Source: Notolepis coatsorum
Taxonomy: Eukaryota; Chordata; Actinopteri; Aulopiformes; Paralepididae
Assembly: GCA_963971535.1 (NCBI GenBank)
Contig: OZ020589.1
Location: forward strand, 86,813,796 to 86,877,795
DNA length: 64,000 bases
Direction of reading: 5' to 3'
This document shows, in pieces, positions 44,475 through 55,418 of the stretch (position 1 is its first letter; the number at the start of each line of letters is the position of its first letter). Under the pieces are notes generated by a model. The model saw nothing but the letters and a program-made list of their open reading frames with translations, had not been told where the DNA came from and ran no database searches. A program made the position numbers and the translations under genes.

Positions 44475-44699
44475 GTTTTTAGAAATAGGAAGCAAACGTT
44501 TTCAATCAACACCCAGGCAGGTAGTGTGCAACGCCAGTAATATAATAACGAATGTGGTTGCCAAAATCCCTGGGTCTGTGCACGACAGCTAAACTTTTAG
44601 GAACAGCAGTATACAGAATGATGCAAGACATGGATGACACAAACCTTTGTCCTGTAATATATTCATTGCAAATGTGTGTGGGAAAAGTATGTGCTTTTG
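44475..44699. other. Unassigned, right of copia
   Basis: No gene seen. It probably was the far flank of LINE copy B. Confidence 0.4.
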
Positions 44700-45484
44700 T
44701 GTCAGGATGGAGGTAGGTGAGTTCCAATTGTTGTAGGCAATCACAGAGACGGAGAAGATATACTCTTGAACAGGTTCGACTTTAATAGTAAAGAACACAA
44801 AGAGTAATACTAGGATACTATGCCAAGGCAAGGGAACGAGAGAATAAATAATGGAGCTTAGTGGTGGTCCAGAACTGGAACCGGCCGCGTTATCTCCGAA
44901 CGCCTATAGTGAAGACCTGACGAATGACAAGCAGATGACCGGGAGGGTCATCAAAGAGAAGTCGCCTATTCTCAGTCCTTGCCCCACAATGGTGGAATGA
45001 ACTACCCACCCCAGTTAGGACAGCCGAAACACGTCCAATCTTTCGCCGTCGACTAAAGACTCACTTCTTCAACCATTATCTGAATTAAAAAAAAAAAAAA
45101 AAAAAAAAAAATCTAACCCTAACTAACCATACTGTCATGCACTTGTCCTAATAAACTAACCTACACTGTAGCACTCAACACTTTGATGAACATTGTTACT
45201 CAGCTGATAGAGTTGTGCTCTTCCTGATGGCTTGTCGTACAGAACTTGTAAGTCGCTTTGGATAAAAGCGTCAGCTAAATGACTAAATGTAAATGTAAAT
45301 GTAAGGAATGTTAAATAGCCACCAAATACCAACATTCCACACACACCCCTGTGACAGCCAATCAGAAGCCAACCCCTAAGTGACAGCACTAAATGACAGG
45401 GAAAAACAAGTGACAGCAATCAGGTGACAGATGACAGAGAAGGTGGGTGGTTCCCGACCGTAGTCAAGAACCAGAATCGTAACA
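44700..45484 (-). mobile_element. Solo LTR with an L2 fragment inside
   Basis: Ends TGTCAGG and GTAACA (TG...CA), with a 6-bp target duplication CTTTTG at 44694-44699 and 45485-45490. The L2 fragment at 44948-45303 interrupts it. On the minus strand it starts TGTTACGATTCTGG, common for fish gypsy LTRs. Confidence 0.7.
44948..45303 (+). mobile_element. L2 LINE 3' fragment
   Basis: Plus-strand L2: C-terminal coding remnant (CCCCACAATGGTGGAATGAA, CGTCGACTAAAGACTCACTT), a poly(A) run at about 45087-45110, then AAGTCGCTTTGGATAAAAGC and the AAATGTAAATG tail. Confidence 0.85.
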
Positions 45485-45872
45485 CTTTTGTATAGGTGAC
45501 GGCTACCAACTCCAGCCACCAATGGCTGATGACTCCCGTGTGTAATCCTGCCAACGCTGGAGAGGCTGCGTACAATCGGGTCACATCAGAATGCGCGTTG
45601 TGATCGAGCGCACATTTGGCATCTAAAGCCGGTTTAGATGCCTCAGGGCCCTCATTCATCAACGTGGCGTAGAAAATGTTCTATTTCCACACGTAAGCAC
45701 AGAATGTAGAATCAGTGCACGCACAGAAAAAATGGGATTCACCACACGTGCGTACGCAGGTTCTCCGCACATCTGTCATGATGAATATGACTTTGATCCT
45801 ACGTTTGAGCTCGTGCACTGTTTTAAGTATTTGCATACCAGAACCGCCCCGATTAACCATATACGGTAATGG

Positions 45873-47325
45873 AGGCAGGGGAACTATGTGAGAATGCTGT
45901 TCATCGACTACAGCTCAGCATTCAATACCATAGTCCCCTCCAAACTCATAGCCAAGCTCAGGGACCTGGGCTTGAACTATGACCTCTGCCAGTGGGTCTT
46001 GGACTTCCTGACGGGCAGACCCCAGGTGGTAAGAGCCGGCAACTGCACCTCCTCATCCATCACGCTCAACATAGGGGCCCCCCAGGGCTGTGTTCTGAGC
46101 CCCCTCCTCTACTCCCTGTACACACATGACTGCGTAGCACAGCGGAACAACAACACCATCATCAAATTTGCTGATGACACAGTAGTGGTGGGCCTGATCT
46201 CTGCCAACGACGAAAGGGCCTACCTGGAAGAGGTAGAGAACCTGTCACAGTGGTGTCAGGAGAACTGCCTCTCCCTGAACGTCAGCAAAACAAAAGAGAT
46301 GATTGTGGACTTCAGGAGGTCGGGGGTCAAGGACTACAGCCCCCTCAGCATCGACGGGGCACCGGTTGAGAGAGTGAACAGTTTCAAGTACCTCGGAGCC
46401 CACATATCCGAGGACTTGACATGGACCACACACATTGACAGTGTTGTGAAGAAGGCACGACAACGCCTCTACTTCCTCAGGCGCCTAAGGAAGTTCCAAG
46501 TCAGTCAGAAGATCCTTAGGAACTTCTACTCATGTACAATAGAGAGCATCCTGACCGGCAACATCACCTCCTGGTTTGGGAATAGCACTGCACAAGACCG
46601 TAGCAGACTACAAAGAGTGACACGTTCAGCCGAACGCACAATTGGAGGGGGGCTTCCCACCCTCCAGAACATTTACAACAAGCGGTGCAAGGGGAAGGCT
46701 AAGAGAATTATTAAGGACTCGAGCCACCCGAACAACTGCCTCTTTGAACTGCTGCGGTCAGGCAAGCGATACCGGAGTCTTAAGGCGAGCACAGAAAGAC
46801 TCAGAAGAAGCTTCTATCCCCAGGCCATCAGGCTGCTAAACGAACAATAAACACTATGCAACAACCATCAAATGCACACAGCACACACACCCACACGCAC
46901 ACACTCACTCAAACAAACAACACACTGCAGCACCCACTCTCCACACTTTAGATCACACAAACACACTTTACACTTTATATTTATTGATAAAGGATTTGCA
47001 ATACAACTCGTACACCTACTGTGAATTGTACCTAAATTGCACCTCGTCCCATTTCTGCCTTGCACTATATAGTATTGTATATTAGTACACTGCACAGTAT
47101 TGTATATTGTATGGTAACTACGTCTATTCTGCATCGAACATTGTACATATGTCTAAACTGAACACTGTGACCTCATTTTTTTACTTCTAATTTTACTATG
47201 TTATTTTATTTCATACTTATCTTGTCTTGCACAGTCTCTGGAGCGTAACAGTAAGAAGCATTTTGTATAAAAGTATTCTGTACTTCTGTATGACAAATAT
47301 TAAAGAAACTTGAACTTGAAACTTG
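45873..47325 (+). mobile_element. Jockey-type LINE, copy C, 5'-truncated
   Basis: The empty site in copy 1 of the host element (about 31408-31418) fixes both ends. The 3' end is TATTAAAGAAACTTGAACTT with short CTTGAA repeats. TGGA or GGA at both ends is a short duplication or microhomology. Confidence 0.87.
45888..46850 (+). pseudogene. LINE reverse transcriptase C-terminal part (copy C)
   Basis: An open frame of about 320 codons without a natural start (5' truncation). It begins at the palm motif [12 protein letters not shown], then [20 protein letters not shown], the catalytic [35 protein letters not shown] and the C-terminal AIRLLNEQ. It is highly similar to copy A and, apart from its missing 5' half, undamaged, so it is probably a recent insertion. 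It lacks the endonuclease and the RT fingers, so it is inactive. Confidence 0.88.
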
Positions 47326-48561
47326 GAATACCCCCATGAAATGTGGAAGAATGGACTAAGCCGAGGGAAGCGTGTTATGAGACAGGCTGACAGACGTGTA
47401 CACTTACGGTGATGTCGGATATGATATCTATTAACCATTGCTGCCTGGGCAGCGCAAACACTAATAAAGACCGTGCTGGGATATGACTGCCTTTTCCCGT
47501 GTTGTTTGATTAATACCCAGGGATTAAAGTTCTCCTCAATTTTATTCCAAATCGCGATGGATCTTCCGTCAATTTTCTACCTGCTGCATATGATTTCTAG
47601 AGGCATACTACAATCTATTTTGATGTCAGTATTGGGTAGCCTATATAAACAATAATACGAGAGCATATACAAGAACAATGAATCTCACTGCATGTATGAT
47701 GTAGCCTGCCTTTCAATACATGAACTTGAATTCCATCATGTTTGTGTGCGGGACTCACAAGGCTGTTGTCACAATGGGTGGTACCGGTACAGTAATAACA
47801 GTCTACACAATATCACGATGGACCATGCCATAGCCTATGTTCTATTATGACATGATCTGTGAGACAAATGTTCTAGAATGTTTGATTAAGATATCATACT
47901 CTGACAGCATGCCTATGATCAACAAAAACACGAACTTGAATCCCATCATCATATTTACATAGTCTGTCCACTATCTGGTGTCATTGCAATGCGTTTTTTA
48001 TTCTTTCTTATACAGTAAAAAGGGGGAAGAACACTATATCGTGGGTGTTCATATGACTTGTATTCTGCTTACAGCTTCGAAATTCCACTTGTTTCGTTTA
48101 ACGTAAAGCCTTTTAAATATAATCAAAACGTTCCCGTGTTTCTGCGGTCTGTGCGCAAAATAATAACGAGTTGAGCTACGCAGAGCGCAGTCAGTCAGTA
48201 CACCCCGTATATTCCGATAACGCTATATAAACCATGCTGCATTCATTCTGAGAGAAAGATCTATTATTCCAAATGCTATTTATAGGGTTTTGACCATAAT
48301 TACACTACTGTTGCTATTTTACAATGAACTATAATGAATTACGGTTCATACAGAACATGCCAGTGTTGAAACTAATGCACAGAAGCTCATTTCCTTGGTG
48401 TAATAATATATTCTACCACTGGGCGTCAGCTAAGTGTGCTCCACATAAGCACGAAGTCAAGTTCAAGTTGAAATTGATGAATCCCACTCTTTGCTTAGAA
48501 ATGGTCGTACGCACAGGTTAAGCACATATCTGTGCGTAAGACACGTTGATGAATGAGGGCC

Positions 48562-48799
48562 AGATCGTAGCGGTGGGGTAATGCTATAGTCCCCCCAAAG
48601 CACATCAATCCTTTGGGTGCTGGGTTAGGTAATAAATCACAATAAAGAGAATAGAACCTGCACACTCATATGCTCCACTCCCCCACCCCACCCAACCCCC
48701 TAATGTACAGTTTCTTCCCCTTCGGATATATATATATTTATTTTTATGTTCTCTCTTTCTTACACAGTACCGTATATTTGTATGTCTTGTATGTCATAA
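48562..48799. other. Unassigned spacer
   Basis: No gene seen; under 300 bases. Confidence 0.4.
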
Positions 48800-48948
48800 A
48801 TGTCTTGATGAATTGAAAATGGAGGACCCTTATCTAAACAAGACGAATGTATTTTTCTGGTCTTCATCCTCTTAGCAATTGTTTGTATTGAGCTGTACTG
48901 TATTGTACCCATTCTGCAATCTGTTAATAAAGTTTTCAATCAATCAAT
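48800..48948 (+). mobile_element. (TCAA)n LINE 3' tail
   Basis: GAATTGAAAATGGAGGACCC to AATAAAGTTTTCAATCAATC. Same family as 49010-49592. Confidence 0.8.
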
Positions 48949-49009
48949 CCAGAATAAACTTTTAATTTATAACGTTTCGTCCGGTCCATGAGGAGTAGAC
49001 GCTGGAAAC

Positions 49010-49592
49010 ATGGTCATTCTATATTGCTCACTAGTATACCATATCTGAACTACTGTGTGGAGATTTGGGGTAACACTTGTAAAAGTAAAACAATTATGCA
49101 CACTACAAAAAAGAGCAATTAGGATTGAATGGCCCTTCTAATGTGTCTCTCCTCCACATTGCCTGTGGTACATTTTATTTAGATTTGATTATCAATAAGG
49201 TAGGATATCTGGAACACACAAACACACTATTTTTTTAATCACATGCCATGAAACTCGAGGACCTGGCTGAATTTAAGACTGCATAAATCATGTTTTAAAG
49301 CACGAAACAATTCACTCCCGGGTAACATCCAAAAAATTCTGTGATTTTTAGACTCTTTTTATATCACAAACAGTACTGTATTTGCAAATCTGGTATGTCA
49401 TAAATGTATAGATGTAGCAGTACTGTCTATCTGTATGTCGTGTATGTCATGATGATTTGAAAATGGGGGACCCTGATGTAAACAAGACGAAAGTCTTTCT
49501 CTGGTCTGCATCCCCTTAGCAATTGTTTGTATTGAGCTGTACTGTATTGTACCCATTCTGCAATCTGTTAATAAAGTTTTCAATCAATCAAT
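49010..49592 (+). mobile_element. (TCAA)n LINE, RT C-terminus plus 3' tail
   Basis: 49020-49360 encodes, with stops and frame changes, a degenerate LINE RT C-terminal region (PYLNYCVEIWGNT, LQKRAIRI, and a following CHETRGP). It runs without a break into the 3' UTR (49440-49592) that recurs as short tails across the window, so it identifies their source family. The jockey/I side of non-LTR elements is likely; the exact clade is open. A 25-bp stretch starting GGAGTAGACGCTGGAAACAT flanks it at 48991 and 49604. Confidence 0.7.
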
Positions 49593-49848
49593 CCAGAATA
49601 AACTGGAGTAGACGCTGGAAACATGGTCAATGAAGCGTTTATTCTGGAGTATATGATAATGCGGGTTCTATTCTCTTAACTAAACATTAAATACAACTTT
49701 CTCACTCAATAATATTCCTAAATGAGAATATATTTTCACTGGCCCAGTGCTTAACTTCGGTCTAAAGATTCAGCGCCATGGACAGGTCTGCTCAAAATAA
49801 TTTATTTGGGGAGACTGCTTGGTGTCAGACTTTGCTGCCAGTTCTATT
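49593..49848. other. Unassigned spacer
   Basis: No gene seen; begins with the second copy of the 25-bp flank. Confidence 0.4.
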
Positions 49849-50042
49849 GATTGATTGATTGAAAATTTTATTAACAGATTGCAGAATGGGTACAATACAG
49901 TACAGCTCAATACACATTGTTAAGGGGATGCAGACCAGAGAAAGACTTTCGTCTTGTTTACATCAGGGTCCTCCTTTTTCAATTCATCAAGACATACATT
50001 ACATACAGGTAGACAGTACTGTTGCATCTAGACATTTATGAT
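49849..50042 (-). mobile_element. (TCAA)n LINE 3' tail
   Basis: TTGATTGATTGATTGAAAAT to the complement of the shared 3' UTR, minus strand. Confidence 0.82.
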
Positions 50043-50762
50043 TTATTGAAGTCTCTATAAAATTCAAAATAAGCTATCTGAGGAAATATACATCAACCAA
50101 TATATCAAATGTTAACTAGTTGACAATGCAACAAATTGACATTGATTCTGACATCCGAGATAATAACCATAACGACGAGTCATAACCAGTGGCGTCGTTA
50201 GCCCTGGGCTTCCGGGGCTTTAGCCCCGGATGTTTTTCTCCTAGCCCCGGACCTTAAAAAAAAAAAAAAAATTGTTTACATTTTTTTTTTTTTTTTACTT
50301 TTTTTTTTTTTTTTTTTATGTCAGCATCCCCATTGTCTGTGCTGAATGTTTGTTAGTGTTTGGTATTTTTTGTTGGTTTTTAGTACTTTTAATCCATTTT
50401 TAGTAAGTAGTTTTCATTTGATCCTATATCATTCTTTCATTCACCTATTTGTGGACTTGAAGATGTGCACTTTAACACAGCAGCACCTGGAGCCATCCAT
50501 ACCCATGTCCAGTGTCCACTGACAAAGACATGCTCATGATACTGTGATAAACTATAATAAGCTTTAATCGAACCCTGGTTCATTTCCTAGGATAGTCCGG
50601 TTGGTTTGTTGGTGGTGTGAAAGCTCATTCACTCTTGCAAGTGAACCCTGCTACGGTTCATTTGAGATGTGAATGCAAAGCGGACCAAAGGCAGGAAAAG
50701 ACCCAAAAATCGAATATTTTTTTTATGAGAAGACTGAAACATAATTATAATGAAACACACAA

Positions 50763-52662
50763 TAGTTTTTTTTCGATTGCTTAAGCATGATTTTGAAAAC
50801 GGGGCCCGGTGTTTCAAAACACACAATTAGCACAACCACACACACAATTATCAGAACACCTCAGATCCTTTGCTAAATTAAACACTTGTCAAAACCATAC
50901 ACTAATTTATAAAAACTACATTTTGTTACCATATGAAACACACGTTTCATATGACTCAATTCTGTTTGAACCAGTTACACACACTGCTGTGCTTAACCTA
51001 AAACACATTTAGCAATTCTACTTCTCAGTGATTAGAGTACTGTAAGTGAAGTACGCAGAGAATGTGCAAATATACAATAAATTCACCAAACACTACACAA
51101 GACCAATGCTGTAGAGTAGACTGATGAAAATATAATTTATTTATCTACATATACCCAAATCAATGATGCAGACTGCTAAAAAAAAACATTTTCTCTCCAT
51201 ATACCCAAATCAATGATGCAGACTGATGAAAATATAAATGTTCTCTCCATATAACCAAATCAGTCAACATTTCAACATGGAGAATCACAACAAAACATGT
51301 CCCAGTTTTCATGCTACTATGTGCATTAGGGCTGGGCGATATAACGATAACGATAAATATCGCGATATATTTTAATAATCTATATCGAATATCGAAATTA
51401 AAAAAAAATCGAAAAATCGTTTTTTTTTTTTTTTTTTACCTGCAACAGGGCAGTTTTAAAACCAGAGACAGTGGACAGACTTGTCTTTCTTGCCTGCAAC
51501 TTAAAGTAATGGCTTTGCTTGTCCAAATGACAATACTGACCAAATTCAGATTTCTTTTTCTCTTGTCCATTTATTTTGTTTGCTTTCTAATTTAAAATAC
51601 ATTTTGAAACCGTCTGTACACAGTAGGCTATGTGTGCTAGCAGAACTAGACTTCAGTCAAATAACCAAAAAAGCGCCAAAAGATCGAAAATAAACTAGCA
51701 GAGCCAGAACTGTTCAACTACTCTGGAGCCACAGCCAGCAGAGAAGCCGGTTTACTTTAGCTTTTAAACCAGCTGCAGCCTGAGAACTGGAGTGTGAGGG
51801 GATGTAACACTAAAGATGGCGGCAATGACAAAGAATTGCTGCAAAATAAACATACATCTGTTGTTTAAATTTAAATTTTTATTTAAAAAAAAAAAAAAAT
51901 TATACTTATAACAATTCGATAATTATCGATATCGAGAAATAAAATAAAATTATCATATCGTTATCGCGATATGATTTTTTTCCATATCGCCCAGCCCTAA
52001 TGTGCATAACACTGTAAGCTCAGCAAATATCAGACAAACATAAAATACTGTATCCAGTACAGGTTAAAATTACAGTAAAACAAAAACAATTTTGAAGAAA
52101 TTTAAATAGAGTACAGAAAATACTAGACATTATCTCTTTGCCTATGGATCTGGCAAGATAATTTTTTGTTGTGATTCTCCATGTTGACATGTTGACTGAT
52201 TTGGGAAAATGGGAGAAAATGTATATTTTCATCAGTCTGCATCATTGGTTGTCTTGTGTAGTGTTTGGTGAATGTATTGTATATGTTCACATTCTCTGTG
52301 TACAGTACTTCACTCTCTTTCCATTTTGGTTGAAGACAGGTGAACTCACCTGCTGCATTTTTATAGTGCTTAAACCTGATTGGTGTATCTACAATTAAGC
52401 AATGGTGTGTTTGTGCATCTGATGGCTGTGTTTAACCAATTGGCTCATATGTGTGGTAATTTGACATTCTGTGTCTAATGTAATGGAAGTGTGTTTAGTG
52501 TTTTGCAAATCACTGTGTGTATTGTTTTGCAAAAAGTGTGAGGCTGACATTGTGCTTATAGGGGTGCAAATCTGGGCCTACGTTTTGCTCCTTGAGTGTA
52601 AGGTTTTGATAATTGTGTAATACTTTTGATTTGAGTGTTTATGCAATTGAAGAAAACTGTAA
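50763..52662. mobile_element. Palindromic element with TA-type ends
   Basis: Arms pair end to end: AGTTTTTTTTCGATTGC at the left against GCAATTGAAGAAAACTG at the right, and CAACATGGAGAATCACAACA (about 51273) against TGTTGTGATTCTCCATGTTG (about 52167). A TA step at each end suggests a mariner-type element. A hAT-type element sits near the centre. Confidence 0.65.
51327..51999. mobile_element. hAT-type element (TAGGGCTGGGCGATA ends)
   Basis: 8-bp target duplication ATGTGCAT at 51319-51326 and 52000-52007. Ends TAGGGCTGGGCGATA and TATCGCCCAGCCCTA. Subterminal CGATAACGATAA and ATATCG steps. Confidence 0.93.
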
Positions 52663-52709
52663 AGACTAGAGATGAACTGTTTATTTCTTTTGTACATAGG
52701 CTGTGCATA

Positions 52710-52870
52710 ATGTTTGTTTGTTTGTTTGTTTGTTTATTTGCTCATGTGTATGATTCTTAACTGTTTTTATTTTGTTATTGGTGTATATGTGTGTATGTAT
52801 GTACAGTATATGTATATATATTATATATATATGTATATATATATGTGTATATATGTATATTTGTACTCCT
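52710..52870. repeat. (TTTG)n and (TA/TG)n simple repeats
   Basis: TTTG steps at 52711-52738 and a TATATG-rich run at 52785-52862, within the large hAT-type element. Confidence 0.85.
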
Positions 52871-53568
52871 GTTGGGGCCTCTTGGACCAGATCAATGTTT
52901 TATCTGGCAAAATAAAGGTTAACTGCCCAGATCCCTCTCATGGACATGGACCTCACTTTGAGAACCTCTAATGATTCGAGTTCTTCAGTATTCATCTCTA
53001 ATTACTCTAAAATTGCGTATTTCTGTGTTTAAAAAAAAAAGAAAAAAAAAGGGGGTGGGGGAGCCCCCCTCCACCCCCCCCCCCCCCCCCCCCACCCGGG
53101 CTGAAGCCCCCAATGTTTTCTAACCCTAAAAACGCTGGTCATAACTCATAAACAGTGGTGCCGCGTTATTGAAATCATCTGGGGTGACACACACCACGTG
53201 CACGCGCGCTCCCGGCGCGTGCGCGCGCTCCCGCGAATGCGCATTTAATGTCCCCTCGCTTGGGCACAGACTTCATAAACGAGGGAGATGGCTGATCCCT
53301 GAACGTTTCCACACTTGTATTGGCACCAATGTTCGTTCACTCACTACTTTTATAGTTTATTGACTACATTCAGGAAGACCACCGCTTTCACTTTTAACAT
53401 TAGGCACTTTATGAAACTATTTATATCCGTTATTATCATACAAAATAAAATGTTGAGCGTTTTAATGCTTAGTTTGTTGTTTTAATGTGGAAAATAATAG
53501 CTTTTTTCAAATACATTCTATGTGCTTTAGACTTGCGCAGAATCGTTATTTTATTTTGAAAAAGTCCA

Positions 53569-53594
53569 ACCGGAAGTATTTGTGTTGCTTCCGC
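53569..53594 (+). promoter_or_regulatory. Paired ETS-type sites upstream of the zinc-finger exon
   Basis: ACCGGAAGT (53569-53577) and the inverted GCTTCCGC (53587-53594) lie about 90-110 bp before the ATG at 53683, in a TATA-less context. ETS-family sites of this form are common in promoters of broadly expressed genes. Function is inferred only. Confidence 0.45.
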
Positions 53595-53682
53595 TAGTAG
53601 GGTAATACCGATACCGTCCAGTTCTGTGCGACTATAACGCTAACTAAGATAACTAATATTTGTCTTACGTTGACTTGTTGAA

Positions 53683-53842
53683 ATGTCTAGAATACAAATA
53701 CTGAGATTGTTGGTGAACGAGCGACTAACTGCAGCTGCTGAAGAGATATTTGGAGTATTTGAAAGAACCATAGAAGATTATGAAGACGAGATCAATCACC
53801 AGCGTCAACAGCTGGATGCTCTGAAGCCTGCGATTAGAACAG
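53683..53842 (+). CDS. First coding exon of a fish C2H2 zinc-finger-type gene
   Basis: ATG at 53683 opens 53 codons plus one base before a splice donor (ACAG|GTTTGT, junction 53842/53843). Without splicing the frame stops eight bases later. The peptide begins MSRIQILRLLVNERLTAAAE, followed by EIFGVFERTIEDYEDEI and a helical, charged end. This is the hallmark N-terminal segment of many teleost C2H2 zinc-finger proteins (a short helical motif before the finger array). Fingers would be on later exons, not found here. The ETS-type pair upstream supports a promoter. Transcription would run rightward, so 53.85 kb onward is intron 1, at least 10 kb of repeats. It is the only clear host exon in its native place in the window; it could also be a retained fragment of a dead gene. 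Confidence 0.75.
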
Positions 53843-54029
53843 GTTTGTAAAAACAAAAGGTGCTTCGACATTGTTCTTACTTAGTACATCGATGATGTTA
53901 ACTTTAAGAGCAGTGTTTTATTTATCACATATAAAGTAGCTACTCCTACAGCAGTGACCTACTTTAGACTACTGTTACAGAATGGCTAACAGTTAGCATC
54001 CCTGCAATTCTACAGGCCCACTGCATGCC

Positions 54030-54365
54030 TAGTTTTAGACTTAGTTATAACTACTCTATATCTGTGGTTTTGACATGGAACTATTCTATGTTTTAGACAT
54101 AGAACTATTCTATATCTATGGTTTCAGACATAACTATTATATATGTATGGTTTCAGACTTATAACTAACTATATCTATGGTTTCAGAAATAACTATTATA
54201 TATGGTTTTAGACATAACTATTCTATCATGTGGTTTTAGACATATAACTATTCTATATCTATGGTTTCAGACATATAACTATTCTATATCTATGGTACTT
54301 TCAGACATAACTATATATATATGGTTTTAGACATAGAACTATTCTATATCTGTGATTTTAGAGCC
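54030..54365. repeat. Roughly 30-bp minisatellite (intron)
   Basis: About 11 degenerate units of TTTTAGACATAGAACTATTC type. Confidence 0.88.
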
Positions 54366-54469
54366 CCCTAAAAGTTCCAGTGAATGGGTGCTTTACAACC
54401 CTAGGGGTTGTTCTGTGGTCGATTACCTTGCTGTGAAATTACTTGTTGGGCGTTTTCAAATGACTTGTG

Positions 54470-54810
54470 CAGGGCTTTCCCCAGCAGGAATACTGTAATA
54501 CATGTTATCTAGCCGGGCTTTCCCCAGGAATACTGTAATACATGTTATCTAGCAGGGCTTTCCCCAGGAATACTGTAATACACATGTTATCTACTATCTA
54601 ACAGGGCTTTCCCCAGGAATACTGTAATACACATGTTATCTAGCAGGGCTTTCCCCAGGAATACTGTAATACACATGTTATCTAGCAGGGCTTTCCCCAG
54701 GAATACTGTAATACACATGTTATCTACTATCTAACAGGGCTTTCCCCAGGAATACTGTAATACACATGTTATCTAGCAGGGCTTTCCCCAGGAATACTGT
54801 AATACACATG
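54470..54810. repeat. 42-bp minisatellite, left part
   Basis: Units of GCAGGGCTTTCCCCAGGAAT plus ACTGTAATACACATGTTATC. Some carry an extra 10 bp (TACTATCTAA). It continues at 58073 after the hAT-type insertion. Confidence 0.93.
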
Positions 54811-55105
54811 CAGGGGAGGAAACTAACTTTTTGGCTTACCAGCCAACTGGCGGGTATCTGATTTTTTTTACCAGCCAAATAGATTTTTTACCAGACAAAA
54901 AAAATCGCTAATTGTGATAATTACTTCTTTGTACGTCTTCGTCTAAATTGATTTTCAATCATAGTAAATTAATCACACTGTCTCTACTCTTCAAAATATT
55001 ACATCATTAAATCACATATTAACATGAAAGAGGGAACTATTCTGGACTGGGTTGGGCTGAACTGGGCAGTGAAAGATGCTGGGTTGGGCTGGTCTAGGTT
55101 ATACT

Positions 55106-55260
55106 GAATGATGAATTGAAAATGAATTGAAAATGGGGGACCCTGATGTAAACAAGACGAAAGTCTTTCTCTGGTCTGCATCCCCTTAACAATTGCATGT
55201 ATTGAGCCGTACTGTACTGTACCCATTCTGCAATCTGTTAAATAAAGTTTTCATTCATCA
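55106..55260 (+). mobile_element. (TCAA)n LINE 3' tail
   Basis: GAATTGAAAATGGGGGACCC to AATAAAGTTTTCATTCATCA, plus strand. Confidence 0.82.
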
Positions 55261-55418
55261 CAGCTCAACTACTAGGAATGTGTGTCTGACTCTTAAGTGC
55301 AGGAAATATTCATCAGAAAGGGGGGACATGATGGAGGGAATGGAAAGAGCAGGTTTGACAGGAGCAGGGTTGAAGGCTTTTGATTGAAAAGTTTATTAAC
55401 AGATTGCAGAATGGGTAC

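Larger units (their letters stand above)
45646..48561. mobile_element. GGGCCCTCATT-type element, copy 2 (with LINE inside)
   Basis: Ends GGGCCCTCATTCATCAACG and CGTTGATGAATGAGGGCC. Inverted relative to 30265-31622. Shared internal landmarks include TTGCATACCAGAACCGCCCC, TAATAACGAGTTGAG and CTTGTATTCTGCTTACAG. No transposase seen. Confidence 0.78.
50187..53137. mobile_element. Large hAT-type non-autonomous element (CAGTGGCGT ends)
   Basis: 8-bp target duplication GTCATAAC at 50179-50186 and 53138-53145. Ends CAGTGGCGTC and AACGCTG with further loose inverted similarity (GGGGCTTTAGCCCCGG against CCCGGGCTGAAGCCCCC). Long A and C runs near each end. Most of its 2.95 kb is a palindromic element (about 50763-52662). 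No transposase frame. Confidence 0.8.
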
